DNA from: an uncultured Erythrobacter sp.
Lineage (GTDB): Bacteria > Pseudomonadota > Alphaproteobacteria > Sphingomonadales > Sphingomonadaceae
Assembly (NCBI GenBank): GCA_947500645.1
Contig: CANMSD010000002.1
Coordinates: 496,001-560,000, forward strand
Reading direction: 5' to 3'
Length of the DNA: 64,000 bases
In this document: positions 1 to 7,455 of the stretch, in pieces
How positions within the stretch are numbered: position 1 is the stretch's first letter
How the letters are laid out: each line of letters opens with the position of its first letter
Made by a program: the position numbers and the translations under genes
The notes under the pieces: model-generated
The model's database searches: none
Told to the model about the DNA's origin: nothing
What the model saw: only the letters and a program-made list of their open reading frames with translations

Positions 1-78
1 GAAGTGTCGGCGGCTGGCAAAGTGTGTTCGTCCATACTGCATTAGATGTGCAATACAGCGGCAACAGACAAGTCCAAA

Positions 79-1260
79 TTACGACCGCTGGTTGAACCGA
101 CGACCGACCATGGCCGCTGCGATGTTGGTTTTCTGGACGTCGATCGCACCCCCGGCGATACCCCATGCATAGGCATCGCGCAGGCGCTGCTCCATCCCAT
201 AATCCTTGTGATAGCCGTAGCCGCCCATCACCTGCATGCCGAGCGCGGTCACCTCTCGCACAATCTCATTGGCGTAGCATTTGGCGAGCGAGCTCTCGTA
301 AACCGTCGGCAGGCCATCTTCCTGCGATGCGGCATTGGCGGCGGCCCGGTGGATCAGCAGGCGCGCGGCATCGACCTTCATCGCCATTTCGGCGAGTTTC
401 ATCTGCACCGCCTGGAAGTCGACGATCGGTTTGCCGAATGCCTCTCGCTCCTGTGTGTAGGAGAGCGCTTGTTCGAGCGCCGCCGCGGCCACGCCCAGAC
501 TCTGCGTTGCATTGCCGCAGCGCTCCAGCCCGAATGCACTCATCAGTCTACCGAAGCCGCCCGCGCCGATGATCAGGTTCTCGCCCGGCACTTTGACATC
601 CTCTATCGCGAAATCAGCGGTCGGGATACCGCGAAAGCCCATCAGCTCCTCGCGCTTGCCGAACTGCATCCCCTCCATATCTCTTTCGAGCAGGATCGCG
701 CCAATCCCTTTGGCTCCCGGATCGTCAGTGAAGCGGCAATAAGTGACATAATAGTCGGAATGCCCGCCGCCGCTGGTCCAGCGTTTGTAGCCATTGACTA
801 TATAGCCCCCAGAACGGGCAGCGCCGTCTGCGACCGCCTTCGTCTTGAGATCGGTCAGCGCCGTTCCAGCGTCGGGCTCCGACATCGAGACGGCGACGAT
901 CTTCTCGCCCTTGATGACTTCGGGAAGGATCTTCGCCTTCATCTCATCAGAGCCGAAGCGTTCAATTGTGCGCACCGGTCCGGTCAGCGCCTCGAACACC
1001 GGGAAGGCGACCGCGTTGGATATCTGCGCGAACTCCTCGAGTACGATCAGCGCCTCGACATGACCCATGCCCAGCCCGCCGTATTCGGTCGGCAGATTGA
1101 CGCCGAGAAAGCCCATTTCGCCATATTTACGCAGCATATCGGACGGGACCGGATAGTCTTTCTCCTCCATGTCGCGCGCCAGTTCCGGCAATTCGGCGCG
1201 GGCAAATCTGCGCGCAGTATCTTGCAGCTCGCGCTGCTCGTCAGTCAGGTTGAAATCCAT
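79..1260 (-). CDS. acyl-CoA dehydrogenase family protein
   Basis: FAD-dependent flavoprotein predicted to oxidise an acyl-CoA to the trans-2-enoyl-CoA and pass electrons to ETF. The 393-residue length and the order of N-terminal helical, middle beta and C-terminal helical domains fit the family (SMSEPDAGTALTDLKT in the middle domain, MQVMGGYGYHKDY near the C-terminus). The ORF track starts further upstream, but the conserved protein begins at MDFNLTDEQ, so I use the ATG at 1260. The usual C-terminal catalytic YEGT segment is replaced by WGIAGGAIDVQ, so the catalytic base is either elsewhere, as in isovaleryl-CoA dehydrogenases, or absent. It is divergent from the SDR gene at 1382. Substrate cannot be told from sequence. 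Confidence 0.9.
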   Translation of the reverse strand: MDFNLTDEQRELQDTARRFARAELPELARDMEEKDYPVPSDMLRKYGEMGFLGVNLPTEYGGLGMGHVEALIVLEEFAQISNAVAFPVFEALTGPVRTIERFGSDEMKAKILPEVIKGEKIVAVSMSEPDAGTALTDLKTKAVADGAARSGGYIVNGYKRWTSGGGHSDYYVTYCRFTDDPGAKGIGAILLERDMEGMQFGKREELMGFRGIPTADFAIEDVKVPGENLIIGAGGFGRLMSAFGLERCGNATQSLGVAAAALEQALSYTQEREAFGKPIVDFQAVQMKLAEMAMKVDAARLLIHRAAANAASQEDGLPTVYESSLAKCYANEIVREVTALGMQVMGGYGYHKDYGMEQRLRDAYAWGIAGGAIDVQKTNIAAAMVGRRFNQRS

Positions 1261-1381
1261 CGGGTCGCTTTTGGTCCTCTTACGCTTGGACGTCTTCCTA
1301 ACGCATTTGCGCAGGCTGTGTAGCCGGTGATCGACGCAATTTTCAGTCGACGCCATCAACCAGAGCCGCAATAAACCCGCC

Positions 1382-2134
1382 ATGAGCTATCAATTCGATC
1401 TGAGCGGACGCACGGCGCTCATCACCGGCGCATCCTCTGGACTGGGGGAGAGATTTGCGCGCCTGCTGACCGGCAGCGGCGCCAAGGTCGCGCTGGGCGC
1501 GCGGCGCAAAGACAAGCTCGAAACGCTTCAGGCAGAACTTGGCGAAAGCGCGCTGGCCGTCTCTATGGATGTTGCGCGCGAAGCGGATATTATTGCTGGC
1601 TACGACGCAGCCGAAGCCGCCTTCGGCACGGTCGATACGGTAATAGCCAATGCCGGGATCGACGGCGTGGGAATGGTCACCGATGTCAGCGAGGAAGAAA
1701 TCGAGCGAACGCTGTTGATCAATCTCAAGGGCGCGATCCTGACAGCGCGCGAAGGAGCAAAGCGGATGCTGGCGGCGGGAACCGAGCAGGGGCGGATCGT
1801 GATGACCGCTTCAATCACGGCGTTTGAGCCTACGCCTGGTCTGGTGGCTTACTCCGCCAGCAAGGCGGGCGTTGTCCAGGCCGCGCGCAGCATGGCGAAA
1901 GAACTCGCGCGCTCGGGGATTTGCGTAAACACGATTTCGCCCGGCTATATCCGCACTGCTATCAACGATGCGTGGTTCGAAACCGAACCGGGCAAGAAGC
2001 AGATTTCTCGCTTCCCGCGCAAACGTCTGATGGGCGAGGAGGGCCTCGACGCAGTGGTGTTGTTCCTGTGCTCCGATGCAGCGCAATTCGTGACCGGCGC
2101 GGACTTTGTCTTGGATGACGGCCAATCGCTTTAG
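1382..2134 (+). CDS. SDR family NAD(P)-dependent oxidoreductase
   Basis: Classical short-chain dehydrogenase of 250 residues. It has the N-terminal cofactor motif TGASSGLGE (about residues 16-24), the structural NAG motif (VIANAGIDG), a catalytic serine in TASITAF and the YSASK active site (about residues 158-162). The C-terminus VTGADFVLDDGQSL is typical of the FabG/3-hydroxyacyl-CoA dehydrogenase-like group. It lies head-to-head with an acyl-CoA dehydrogenase with about 120 bases between the starts, which suggests a role in acyl-CoA or branched-chain catabolism. That link is inference from context; the substrate is unknown. Confidence 0.9.
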   Translation: MSYQFDLSGRTALITGASSGLGERFARLLTGSGAKVALGARRKDKLETLQAELGESALAVSMDVAREADIIAGYDAAEAAFGTVDTVIANAGIDGVGMVTDVSEEEIERTLLINLKGAILTAREGAKRMLAAGTEQGRIVMTASITAFEPTPGLVAYSASKAGVVQAARSMAKELARSGICVNTISPGYIRTAINDAWFETEPGKKQISRFPRKRLMGEEGLDAVVLFLCSDAAQFVTGADFVLDDGQSL

Positions 2135-2168
2135 CACGCAGTACGGCACTTGAAGATGTAGGGAGAAA

Positions 2169-2243
2169 TGGTGCCACGAGAGAGAATTGAACTCTCGGCC
2201 TCGTCATTACCAATGACGCGCTCTACCACTGAGCTACCGCGGC
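2169..2243 (-). tRNA. tRNA-Thr (anticodon GGU)
   Basis: Reading the minus strand, the sequence folds as a full cloverleaf: acceptor GCCGCGG with UCGUGGC (two G-U pairs), D arm GCUC/GAGC, anticodon arm CGUCA-UUGGUAA-UGACG, and T arm GAGAG-UUCAAUU-CUCUC. The seven-base anticodon loop gives GGU, reading ACC and ACU threonine codons. Discriminator A and an encoded CCA end are visible. It sits alone between the SDR gene and a small ORF. Confidence 0.95.
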
Positions 2244-2333
2244 ATATCCAAACAGGCGCGCGCTATTGTCGCGTCGCGCTGCAATGTCAAGCGAGGCTTG
2301 AACCATTCGCCCCCTAGCGGCAAGGCGTTTCGC

Positions 2334-2492
2334 ATGAGTGAAGACAAAAGCAAGAATCTGTCGCGAGAGGAACGTCTCGCAGCCAAATTGCGCGAGAACC
2401 TTCGCCGCCGCAAAGCGCAATCTCGCGCACAGGACGATTCGGCTGGCGATTCGCCGCCAAGCGGGGTTCCCAAGGGCAGCGACCAAAGCTAG
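2334..2492 (+). CDS. small charged conserved-type protein
   Basis: A 52-residue protein starting MSEDKSKNLSREERLAAKLRENLRRRKAQ. It is highly charged, with a predicted amphipathic helix in the first 35 residues and a disordered Ser/Pro/Gly tail; there is no membrane segment or cysteine. The ORF track starts at a codon inside the tRNA-side spacer. The ATG at 2334 gives the natural N-terminus. I recall short proteins of this style near gpmA in related genomes but cannot name a domain. It could be a nucleic-acid-binding peptide; function unknown. Confidence 0.6.
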   Translation: MSEDKSKNLSREERLAAKLRENLRRRKAQSRAQDDSAGDSPPSGVPKGSDQS

Positions 2493-2528
2493 TGCGAAAC
2501 CGTCTTTTTTGTTGGCGTGCCGTAGCCG

Positions 2529-2598
2529 CCCGCGCCCTCTACCCTTCTTCCCGGAGCCTACCGGGGCACAATCCGGGTGGAAGGGTAGAGGGCGCGGG
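2529..2598. repeat. long inverted repeat upstream of gpmA
   Basis: Two 26-base arms (2529-2554 and 2573-2598) are complementary at 24 positions, including 19 consecutive bases (core GCGCCCTCTACCCTT). The arms are separated by an 18-base loop. It ends 23 bases before the gpmA start, so transcription into gpmA would carry a very stable hairpin in the leader. There is no T-run, so it is not an ordinary terminator. It could be a REP-type element, an mRNA stabiliser or a bidirectional terminator. Confidence 0.85.
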
Positions 2599-2621
2599 GG
2601 GCTCGGAAACTCGGAGATAGA

Positions 2622-3308
2622 ATGCCCAAGCTTATTCTTGTCCGCCACGGCCAGAGCCAGTGGAACCTGGAAAACCGCTTCACCGGTTGGTGGGATGTCG
2701 ACCTGACTGAAAAGGGCGTCGAAGAGGCCAAGGCCGCTGGCGTGCTGATGAAGGACAAGGACGTGCTGCCCACGACTTGCTTCACCTCGTTCCAGACCCG
2801 CGCGATCAAGACGCTCAATCTGGCGCTGGAAGAAATGAACCGGCTGTGGCTGCCCGTAACCAAGGACTGGCACCTAAACGAGCGGCATTATGGCGGGCTG
2901 ACAGGTCTCAACAAGCAGGAAACCCGCGACAAGCACGGCGATGAGCAGGTACATATCTGGCGCCGCAGCTTCGACACGCCGCCACCACCGATGGAGCCGG
3001 GCAGCGAGTATGACCCGGGCGCAGACCCGCGCTATGAGGGCATCGACGTCCCTTACACCGAGAGCCTCAAACTTACGATCGAACGCGTGCTGCCCTATTG
3101 GGAAAGCGATATTCTGCCCGTGCTCGCCAGCGGTGAAACGGTCATCATCTCCGCGCATGGCAACAGCCTCCGCGCGCTCGTGAAGCACCTCTCCGATATC
3201 TCGGATGAGGACATCACGGGCCTGGAGATTCCCACCGGCCAGCCAATCATCTATGATTTCGACGAAAACATGGTTCCGGGCGAACGCTATTATCTCAAGG
3301 ATTCGTGA
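2622..3308 (+). CDS. gpmA: 2,3-bisphosphoglycerate-dependent phosphoglycerate mutase
   Basis: Interconverts 3- and 2-phosphoglycerate in glycolysis and gluconeogenesis. The 228-residue length is normal. The phosphohistidine motif [10 protein letters not shown] is at residues 6-15, followed by the family signature [28 protein letters not shown] carries substrate-binding residues and the second catalytic histidine is in [10 protein letters not shown] (about residue 182). It is the first gene of a long plus-strand run: purE begins only 7 bases after its stop. Confidence 0.97.
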   Translation: MPKLILVRHGQSQWNLENRFTGWWDVDLTEKGVEEAKAAGVLMKDKDVLPTTCFTSFQTRAIKTLNLALEEMNRLWLPVTKDWHLNERHYGGLTGLNKQETRDKHGDEQVHIWRRSFDTPPPPMEPGSEYDPGADPRYEGIDVPYTESLKLTIERVLPYWESDILPVLASGETVIISAHGNSLRALVKHLSDISDEDITGLEIPTGQPIIYDFDENMVPGERYYLKDS

Positions 3309-3315
3309 GGCGATT

Positions 3316-3810
3316 ATGGCCAAAGAGGGGGGCAGCAGAGTTGCCATCGTGATGGGCAGCCAGTCCGACTGGCCGACCATGAAATGCGCCGCAGAGGTTC
3401 TCGAAGAGCTTGAGGTCGATCATGAAGCTCGGATCGTATCCGCGCACCGCACGCCGGACCGGATGGCGGCCTTTGCCAAAGGCGCAGAGGGCGAAGGCTT
3501 CGACGTGATTATCGCAGGTGCGGGCGGCGCAGCACATTTGCCCGGCATGATTGCTGCGATGACGCATCTGCCGGTGCTTGGGGTACCGGTTCAGTCCAAG
3601 GCTTTGAGCGGCATGGATAGCCTGCTCTCGATTGTTCAGATGCCGGCTGGCGTACCGACCGGCACTCTGGCGATCGGCGAAGCGGGCGCGACCAATGCCG
3701 GCCTGCTCGCTGCCTCGATACTGGCCCTGTCCGACGAAGACCTGTCAGACCGTTTGCAGGACTGGCGCGCCGCTCGCAGCGCGGCGGTCGGTGAGCGACC
3801 TCAGGACTGA
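3316..3810 (+). CDS. purE: 5-(carboxyamino)imidazole ribonucleotide mutase
   Basis: Class I PurE, converting N5-CAIR to CAIR in de novo purine synthesis. The 164 residues carry [10 protein letters not shown] near the N-terminus, SAHRTPDRM and [16 protein letters not shown], which bind the substrate phosphate and carboxylate. The track ORF extends back into gpmA; the ATG at 3316 begins [15 protein letters not shown] and matches the family. It is followed at 7 bases by purK, the usual partner making its substrate. Confidence 0.97.
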   Translation: MAKEGGSRVAIVMGSQSDWPTMKCAAEVLEELEVDHEARIVSAHRTPDRMAAFAKGAEGEGFDVIIAGAGGAAHLPGMIAAMTHLPVLGVPVQSKALSGMDSLLSIVQMPAGVPTGTLAIGEAGATNAGLLAASILALSDEDLSDRLQDWRAARSAAVGERPQD

Positions 3811-3817
3811 CCGGCAA

Positions 3818-4912
3818 ATGAGCGCGCTCCCTCCGGGTTCAACCATCGGTATTCTAGGCGGCGGCCAGCTGGGCCGGATGCTCGCCATCGCCGCTGCGCA
3901 ATTGGGCTATCGCTGCATTGGCTATGCGCCAAAAGGCGATAACGTCGCAGCCGAAGTTTGCATCGACTTTTTCGAGAATGACTGGAACGACACCGAAGCT
4001 CTGGCCGCCTTCGCCAGCAAATGCGATGTCGTCACCTGGGAATTCGAGAACGTCCCGTTGCACACGGTCGAAGCCATTCCAGCCGACCGGCTCGCTCCGC
4101 ATCCCAAAGCGCTTGAAGTGGCGCAGGATCGTCTCAATGAGAAGCGGTTCGTAGAGGGTTTCGGTGCGAGCCCAGCGCCTTACAAACGGGTCGAGGACGA
4201 GACCGACTTCGCCCGCGCACTGGAAGAAGTCGGCACGCCCGGTATCCTCAAGACCGCGCGTGACGGCTATGATGGCAAGGGCCAATGGCGGGTGCAAAGC
4301 ACGCATGAGGCGGACGGTATCCGCTTCCCTGGCGTCGCCTGTGTCTACGAAGGCATGGTCCACTTCGAAACAGAGTTCTCGGTCATATTGGTGCGCGCGA
4401 AGGACGGTGAGATTCGTTTTTGGGATTCGACCGCCAACACACATCATGGCGGCATGCTGACCAGTTCGATCCTTCCCGCTGGCGAATTGGTCGAAGCGCA
4501 AGTCGAGGCAGCGAGAGAGATTGCTCGCCAAGTCGCAGACGCGCTCAATTATGTCGGTGTGTTGACGCTGGAATTCTTCGCCACGAAGGACGGTCCCGTA
4601 TTCAACGAGATGGCACCGCGCGTGCACAATTCCGGACATTGGTCGATTGAAGGCGCTGCCACCAGCCAGTTCGAAAACCATATCCGCGCGATTTGCGGAC
4701 TTCCGCTCGGCGGTACCGAAACCCGCTTTGTCAGCGTCGATATGCGCAATATCGTCGGCGAAGATGCTCTCGCAGCGCATGCCATCCTGTCCGAAGATGG
4801 GGAGCCGCACCTGCACCTTTATGGCAAGCGCGAGGCGCGCGAAGGACGCAAAATGGGTCACGTAACACGCGTCAGCCACAGCGCTCCACCAGCGACCGGC
4901 CCACAAACCTGA
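3818..4912 (+). CDS. purK: 5-(carboxyamino)imidazole ribonucleotide synthase
   Basis: ATP-grasp enzyme making N5-CAIR from AIR, bicarbonate and ATP, feeding PurE. The 364-residue protein has the PurK N-terminal signature GILGGGQLGRMLAIAA, a central ATP-grasp with GILKTARDGYDGKGQW, and the metal-binding stretch FNEMAPRVHNSGHWSIEG. The ATG at 3818 gives the standard N-terminus; an in-frame GTG lies 27 bases upstream. Its stop overlaps the folA start by one base (TGATG), implying translational coupling. Confidence 0.97.
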   Translation: MSALPPGSTIGILGGGQLGRMLAIAAAQLGYRCIGYAPKGDNVAAEVCIDFFENDWNDTEALAAFASKCDVVTWEFENVPLHTVEAIPADRLAPHPKALEVAQDRLNEKRFVEGFGASPAPYKRVEDETDFARALEEVGTPGILKTARDGYDGKGQWRVQSTHEADGIRFPGVACVYEGMVHFETEFSVILVRAKDGEIRFWDSTANTHHGGMLTSSILPAGELVEAQVEAAREIARQVADALNYVGVLTLEFFATKDGPVFNEMAPRVHNSGHWSIEGAATSQFENHIRAICGLPLGGTETRFVSVDMRNIVGEDALAAHAILSEDGEPHLHLYGKREAREGRKMGHVTRVSHSAPPATGPQT

Positions 4913-5430
4913 TGCCGGATATCGTCCTGATATACGCGCGGGCTGAGAACGGCGCGATTGGCAAGAACGGCAAGCTGCCGTGGCACCTGCCCGCCGACCT
5001 CAAGCGCTTCAAGGCACTGACCATGGGCCAAGATGGAAAAGGACGGCCGATGATCATGGGCCGCAAGACCTTCGAGAGTCTGCCCGGCCTGCTGCCCGGC
5101 CGCCGCCACATCGTCCTGACCCGGCGAGAACGCTGGGACAGCACAGGCGCAGAAGTGGCGACTTCGGTGCAAGACGCAATTGCGCTTGCGAGCAAAGATA
5201 ATGAGGCGGGCGAAATTGCTGTCGTCGGCGGCGCAGCGATCTATGACGTTTTCATGGACCAAGCAGATCGCATTGAAATGACCCAGATTCACGAGGAATA
5301 TGCAGGTGACACCTTCATGTCTGCGCCCAATTCTCTTTGGGAGGTTGCCGCGCGCGAAGATCACGCGGCAGAGGGCGACAAGCCCGCATTCTCATTCATT
5401 ACGTATCGCCGCGTCGAAGAGCAGGGCTGA
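4912..5430 (+). CDS. folA: dihydrofolate reductase
   Basis: NADPH-dependent reduction of dihydrofolate to tetrahydrofolate. The 172 residues include the N-terminal strand IVLIYARAENGAIGKNGKLPWHLPADLKRFK, with the catalytic acidic residue in the PADL segment. IMGRKTFESLP, LTRRERW and the cofactor motif VVGGAAIYDVFM follow. The ATG overlaps the purK stop by one base, and the ribF ATG overlaps its own stop by one base. It is part of the same compact operon. Confidence 0.95.
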   Translation: MPDIVLIYARAENGAIGKNGKLPWHLPADLKRFKALTMGQDGKGRPMIMGRKTFESLPGLLPGRRHIVLTRRERWDSTGAEVATSVQDAIALASKDNEAGEIAVVGGAAIYDVFMDQADRIEMTQIHEEYAGDTFMSAPNSLWEVAAREDHAAEGDKPAFSFITYRRVEEQG

Positions 5431-6356
5431 TGCGCTGGCTCGATCATCGTGAACCTGTTCAAGAGGCCTTGCGCGGCGCCATAATCGCGCTGGGCAACTT
5501 CGACGGGTTCCATAGCGGGCATCAAGCAGTCGCCGGCGAAGCGATCAAATGGGCTCATGACGAAGGCCGACCCTCTATTATCGCGACGTTCGATCCTCAT
5601 CCAGTGCGCTTCTTCAAGCCCGATGTGCCGCCGTTTCGTCTGACCACGCTCGAGCAGCGGCAGGAGCTCTATCTCGCCGCGGGCGCAACCGCGATGCTGG
5701 TGTTCCATTTCGATGCCGAGCTTTCGAGCACCAGCGCGGAAGACTTCATCACCGAAATCCTGATCGAACGGTTCGGCGCGCATGGCGTGGTGACCGGCGG
5801 CGACTTCACCTTTGGCAAAGGCGCCAAGGGCAATGTCGATTTGCTCAGGGGTTATGGCGGCGAGCATGGCCTCAAGTCACGGGTGGTCTCGCCTGTGGAG
5901 GGCAAAGGCGAAATCGTCTCCTCCAGCCGCATTCGCGAAGCCTTGCGCGAGGGCAAACCGGAACTCGCAGCCGAGCTTCTCACGCGTCCGTTCGCGATCA
6001 GGGGTATAGTCGAGCATGGCGACAAGCGCGGGCGCGAAATCGGCTATCCCACCGCCAACCTCGCGATCGATAAATATCTGCGGCCCAAATACGGGATATA
6101 TGCGGTGACCGGCAAAGTGTTGGCCACGGGCGAAATGCTCAAAGGGGCGGCCAATATCGGTGTTCGCCCGCAGTTTGAACCGCCGAAAGAGCTGCTCGAA
6201 CCGCATTTCTTCGACTTTTCAGGCGACCTCTACGGTCAGGAAATCGAAGTCTCCTTCCACCACTTCCTGCGCGGTGAAGCGAAGTTCGACAGCCTTGAGG
6301 CTTTGGTCGAGCAAATGGACAAAGACTGCGCTGAAGCGAGGCGATTGCTTTCATGA
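5430..6356 (+). CDS. ribF: bifunctional riboflavin kinase/FMN adenylyltransferase
   Basis: Phosphorylates riboflavin to FMN and adenylates FMN to FAD. At 308 residues it has the N-terminal nucleotidyltransferase domain (ALGNFDGFHSGHQAV with the HxGH-type motif, TFDPHPVRFF, then FTFGKGAKGN) and the C-terminal riboflavin-kinase barrel (GDKRGREIGYPTANLAI, GIYAVTGKV, AANIGVRPQF). The start ATG at 5430 overlaps the folA stop. It ends in an ATGA overlap with the GDPD gene. Confidence 0.96.
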   Translation: MRWLDHREPVQEALRGAIIALGNFDGFHSGHQAVAGEAIKWAHDEGRPSIIATFDPHPVRFFKPDVPPFRLTTLEQRQELYLAAGATAMLVFHFDAELSSTSAEDFITEILIERFGAHGVVTGGDFTFGKGAKGNVDLLRGYGGEHGLKSRVVSPVEGKGEIVSSSRIREALREGKPELAAELLTRPFAIRGIVEHGDKRGREIGYPTANLAIDKYLRPKYGIYAVTGKVLATGEMLKGAANIGVRPQFEPPKELLEPHFFDFSGDLYGQEIEVSFHHFLRGEAKFDSLEALVEQMDKDCAEARRLLS

Positions 6357-7399
6357 AAATTTGGCTGCGGCGCGGGGCAATTCTCGCAGCCTTCGCATTC
6401 CTGATCCTGACTGTTGTCAATGCGAGCTGGCTCGCGCCCGAGCCAAAGGGCTCACCCAAGCTGATCGCGCATCGCGGGGTGTATCAATTGTACGACAAAA
6501 CCGGCGTGGGGCGGGACACCTGCACGGCGGACCGCATCGAAGAGCCCTTTCATGGCTATCTCGAAAACACGCAGGCCAGCACCAATCGCGCGCATCGGCT
6601 TGGCGCGCATATGGTGGAGATCGATGTCGCGCCCACCAAGGATGGCGAGATGGTGGTATTTCATGATTGGGCACTCGATTGCCGCACCAATGGTAGCGGC
6701 CCGGTGCGTGACGCGACACTCGAAGAGCTGCAAGCGCTCGATATCGGGTATGGCTACACCGCCGATGGCGGCCAGACCTATCCCTTTCGCGGCAAGGGTG
6801 TGGGGCTGATGCCGGAGGTGACGGATTTCGTCAGCAAGCTGCGACCGCGTGCGCGCCTGATGTTCAACTTCAAATCGAAAGACGCCAGCGAGGCGGATTT
6901 GCTCGCCAGCAAATTGCGCGCAGCGGGCCGCGATCCGGTTGCCGAGGGCGATGGGTTTTATGGTCATGAAGCACCTATCAGGCGCATGCGCGAGCTGTTT
7001 CCTGATGCCTGGGTCTGGAACCAGCAGGAGGCAAAGGCCTGCGCGCAATCCTATGTCGCGGTCGGATGGAGCGGATACCTGCCGCAGGATTGCCGCGGCA
7101 AAACGATGGTCATCCCGCTCAACTATCAATGGGCATTCTGGGGTTGGCCCAACCGGCTGATCGCGCGGATGGAGGCGCATGGCGGCGAAGTGATCGTGAT
7201 TGGCCCCACTGGCGAGAACAATCCGCGCGGCCTCACTCTGCCCGAACAGCTCACTGAAATTCCCAGCACCTTCAACGGTTATATCTGGGTGGAGGACGCC
7301 TTCGCGCTGACCCCGGCGCTCATCAGCCGCCTGGACAATCGCACTCAGGAAGAAATCGACGCGACCAAGACCGCGCTGGAGCGGCGGCGCAACCGATGA
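6353..7399 (+). CDS. glycerophosphodiester phosphodiesterase family protein
   Basis: Predicted to hydrolyse glycerophosphodiesters to glycerol-3-phosphate and an alcohol. One N-terminal hydrophobic segment (about residues 7-24) should anchor it in the inner membrane with the enzyme in the periplasm. GDPD motifs are clear: LIAHRGVYQ with the catalytic histidine, then HMVEIDVAPTKDGEMVVFHDWALDC with metal ligands and second histidine. The 348 residues are longer than the minimal domain because of the anchor and an insertion after the first motif. It overlaps ribF by 4 bases. Confidence 0.9.
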   Translation: MKIWLRRGAILAAFAFLILTVVNASWLAPEPKGSPKLIAHRGVYQLYDKTGVGRDTCTADRIEEPFHGYLENTQASTNRAHRLGAHMVEIDVAPTKDGEMVVFHDWALDCRTNGSGPVRDATLEELQALDIGYGYTADGGQTYPFRGKGVGLMPEVTDFVSKLRPRARLMFNFKSKDASEADLLASKLRAAGRDPVAEGDGFYGHEAPIRRMRELFPDAWVWNQQEAKACAQSYVAVGWSGYLPQDCRGKTMVIPLNYQWAFWGWPNRLIARMEAHGGEVIVIGPTGENNPRGLTLPEQLTEIPSTFNGYIWVEDAFALTPALISRLDNRTQEEIDATKTALERRRNR

Positions 7400-7455
7400 T
7401 CGCTGGCGCATTTGGGCTTTCGTGCCGCCCCGCTTTGCTCTAACGGCCCTGCCCT

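Noticed and set aside
46-1323. 425-residue plus-strand ORF
   Set aside because: Antisense shadow of the acyl-CoA dehydrogenase; no recognisable motifs and typical of high-GC third-position bias.
3854-4906. 350-residue minus-strand ORF
   Set aside because: Lies antisense to purK, whose motifs are unmistakable.
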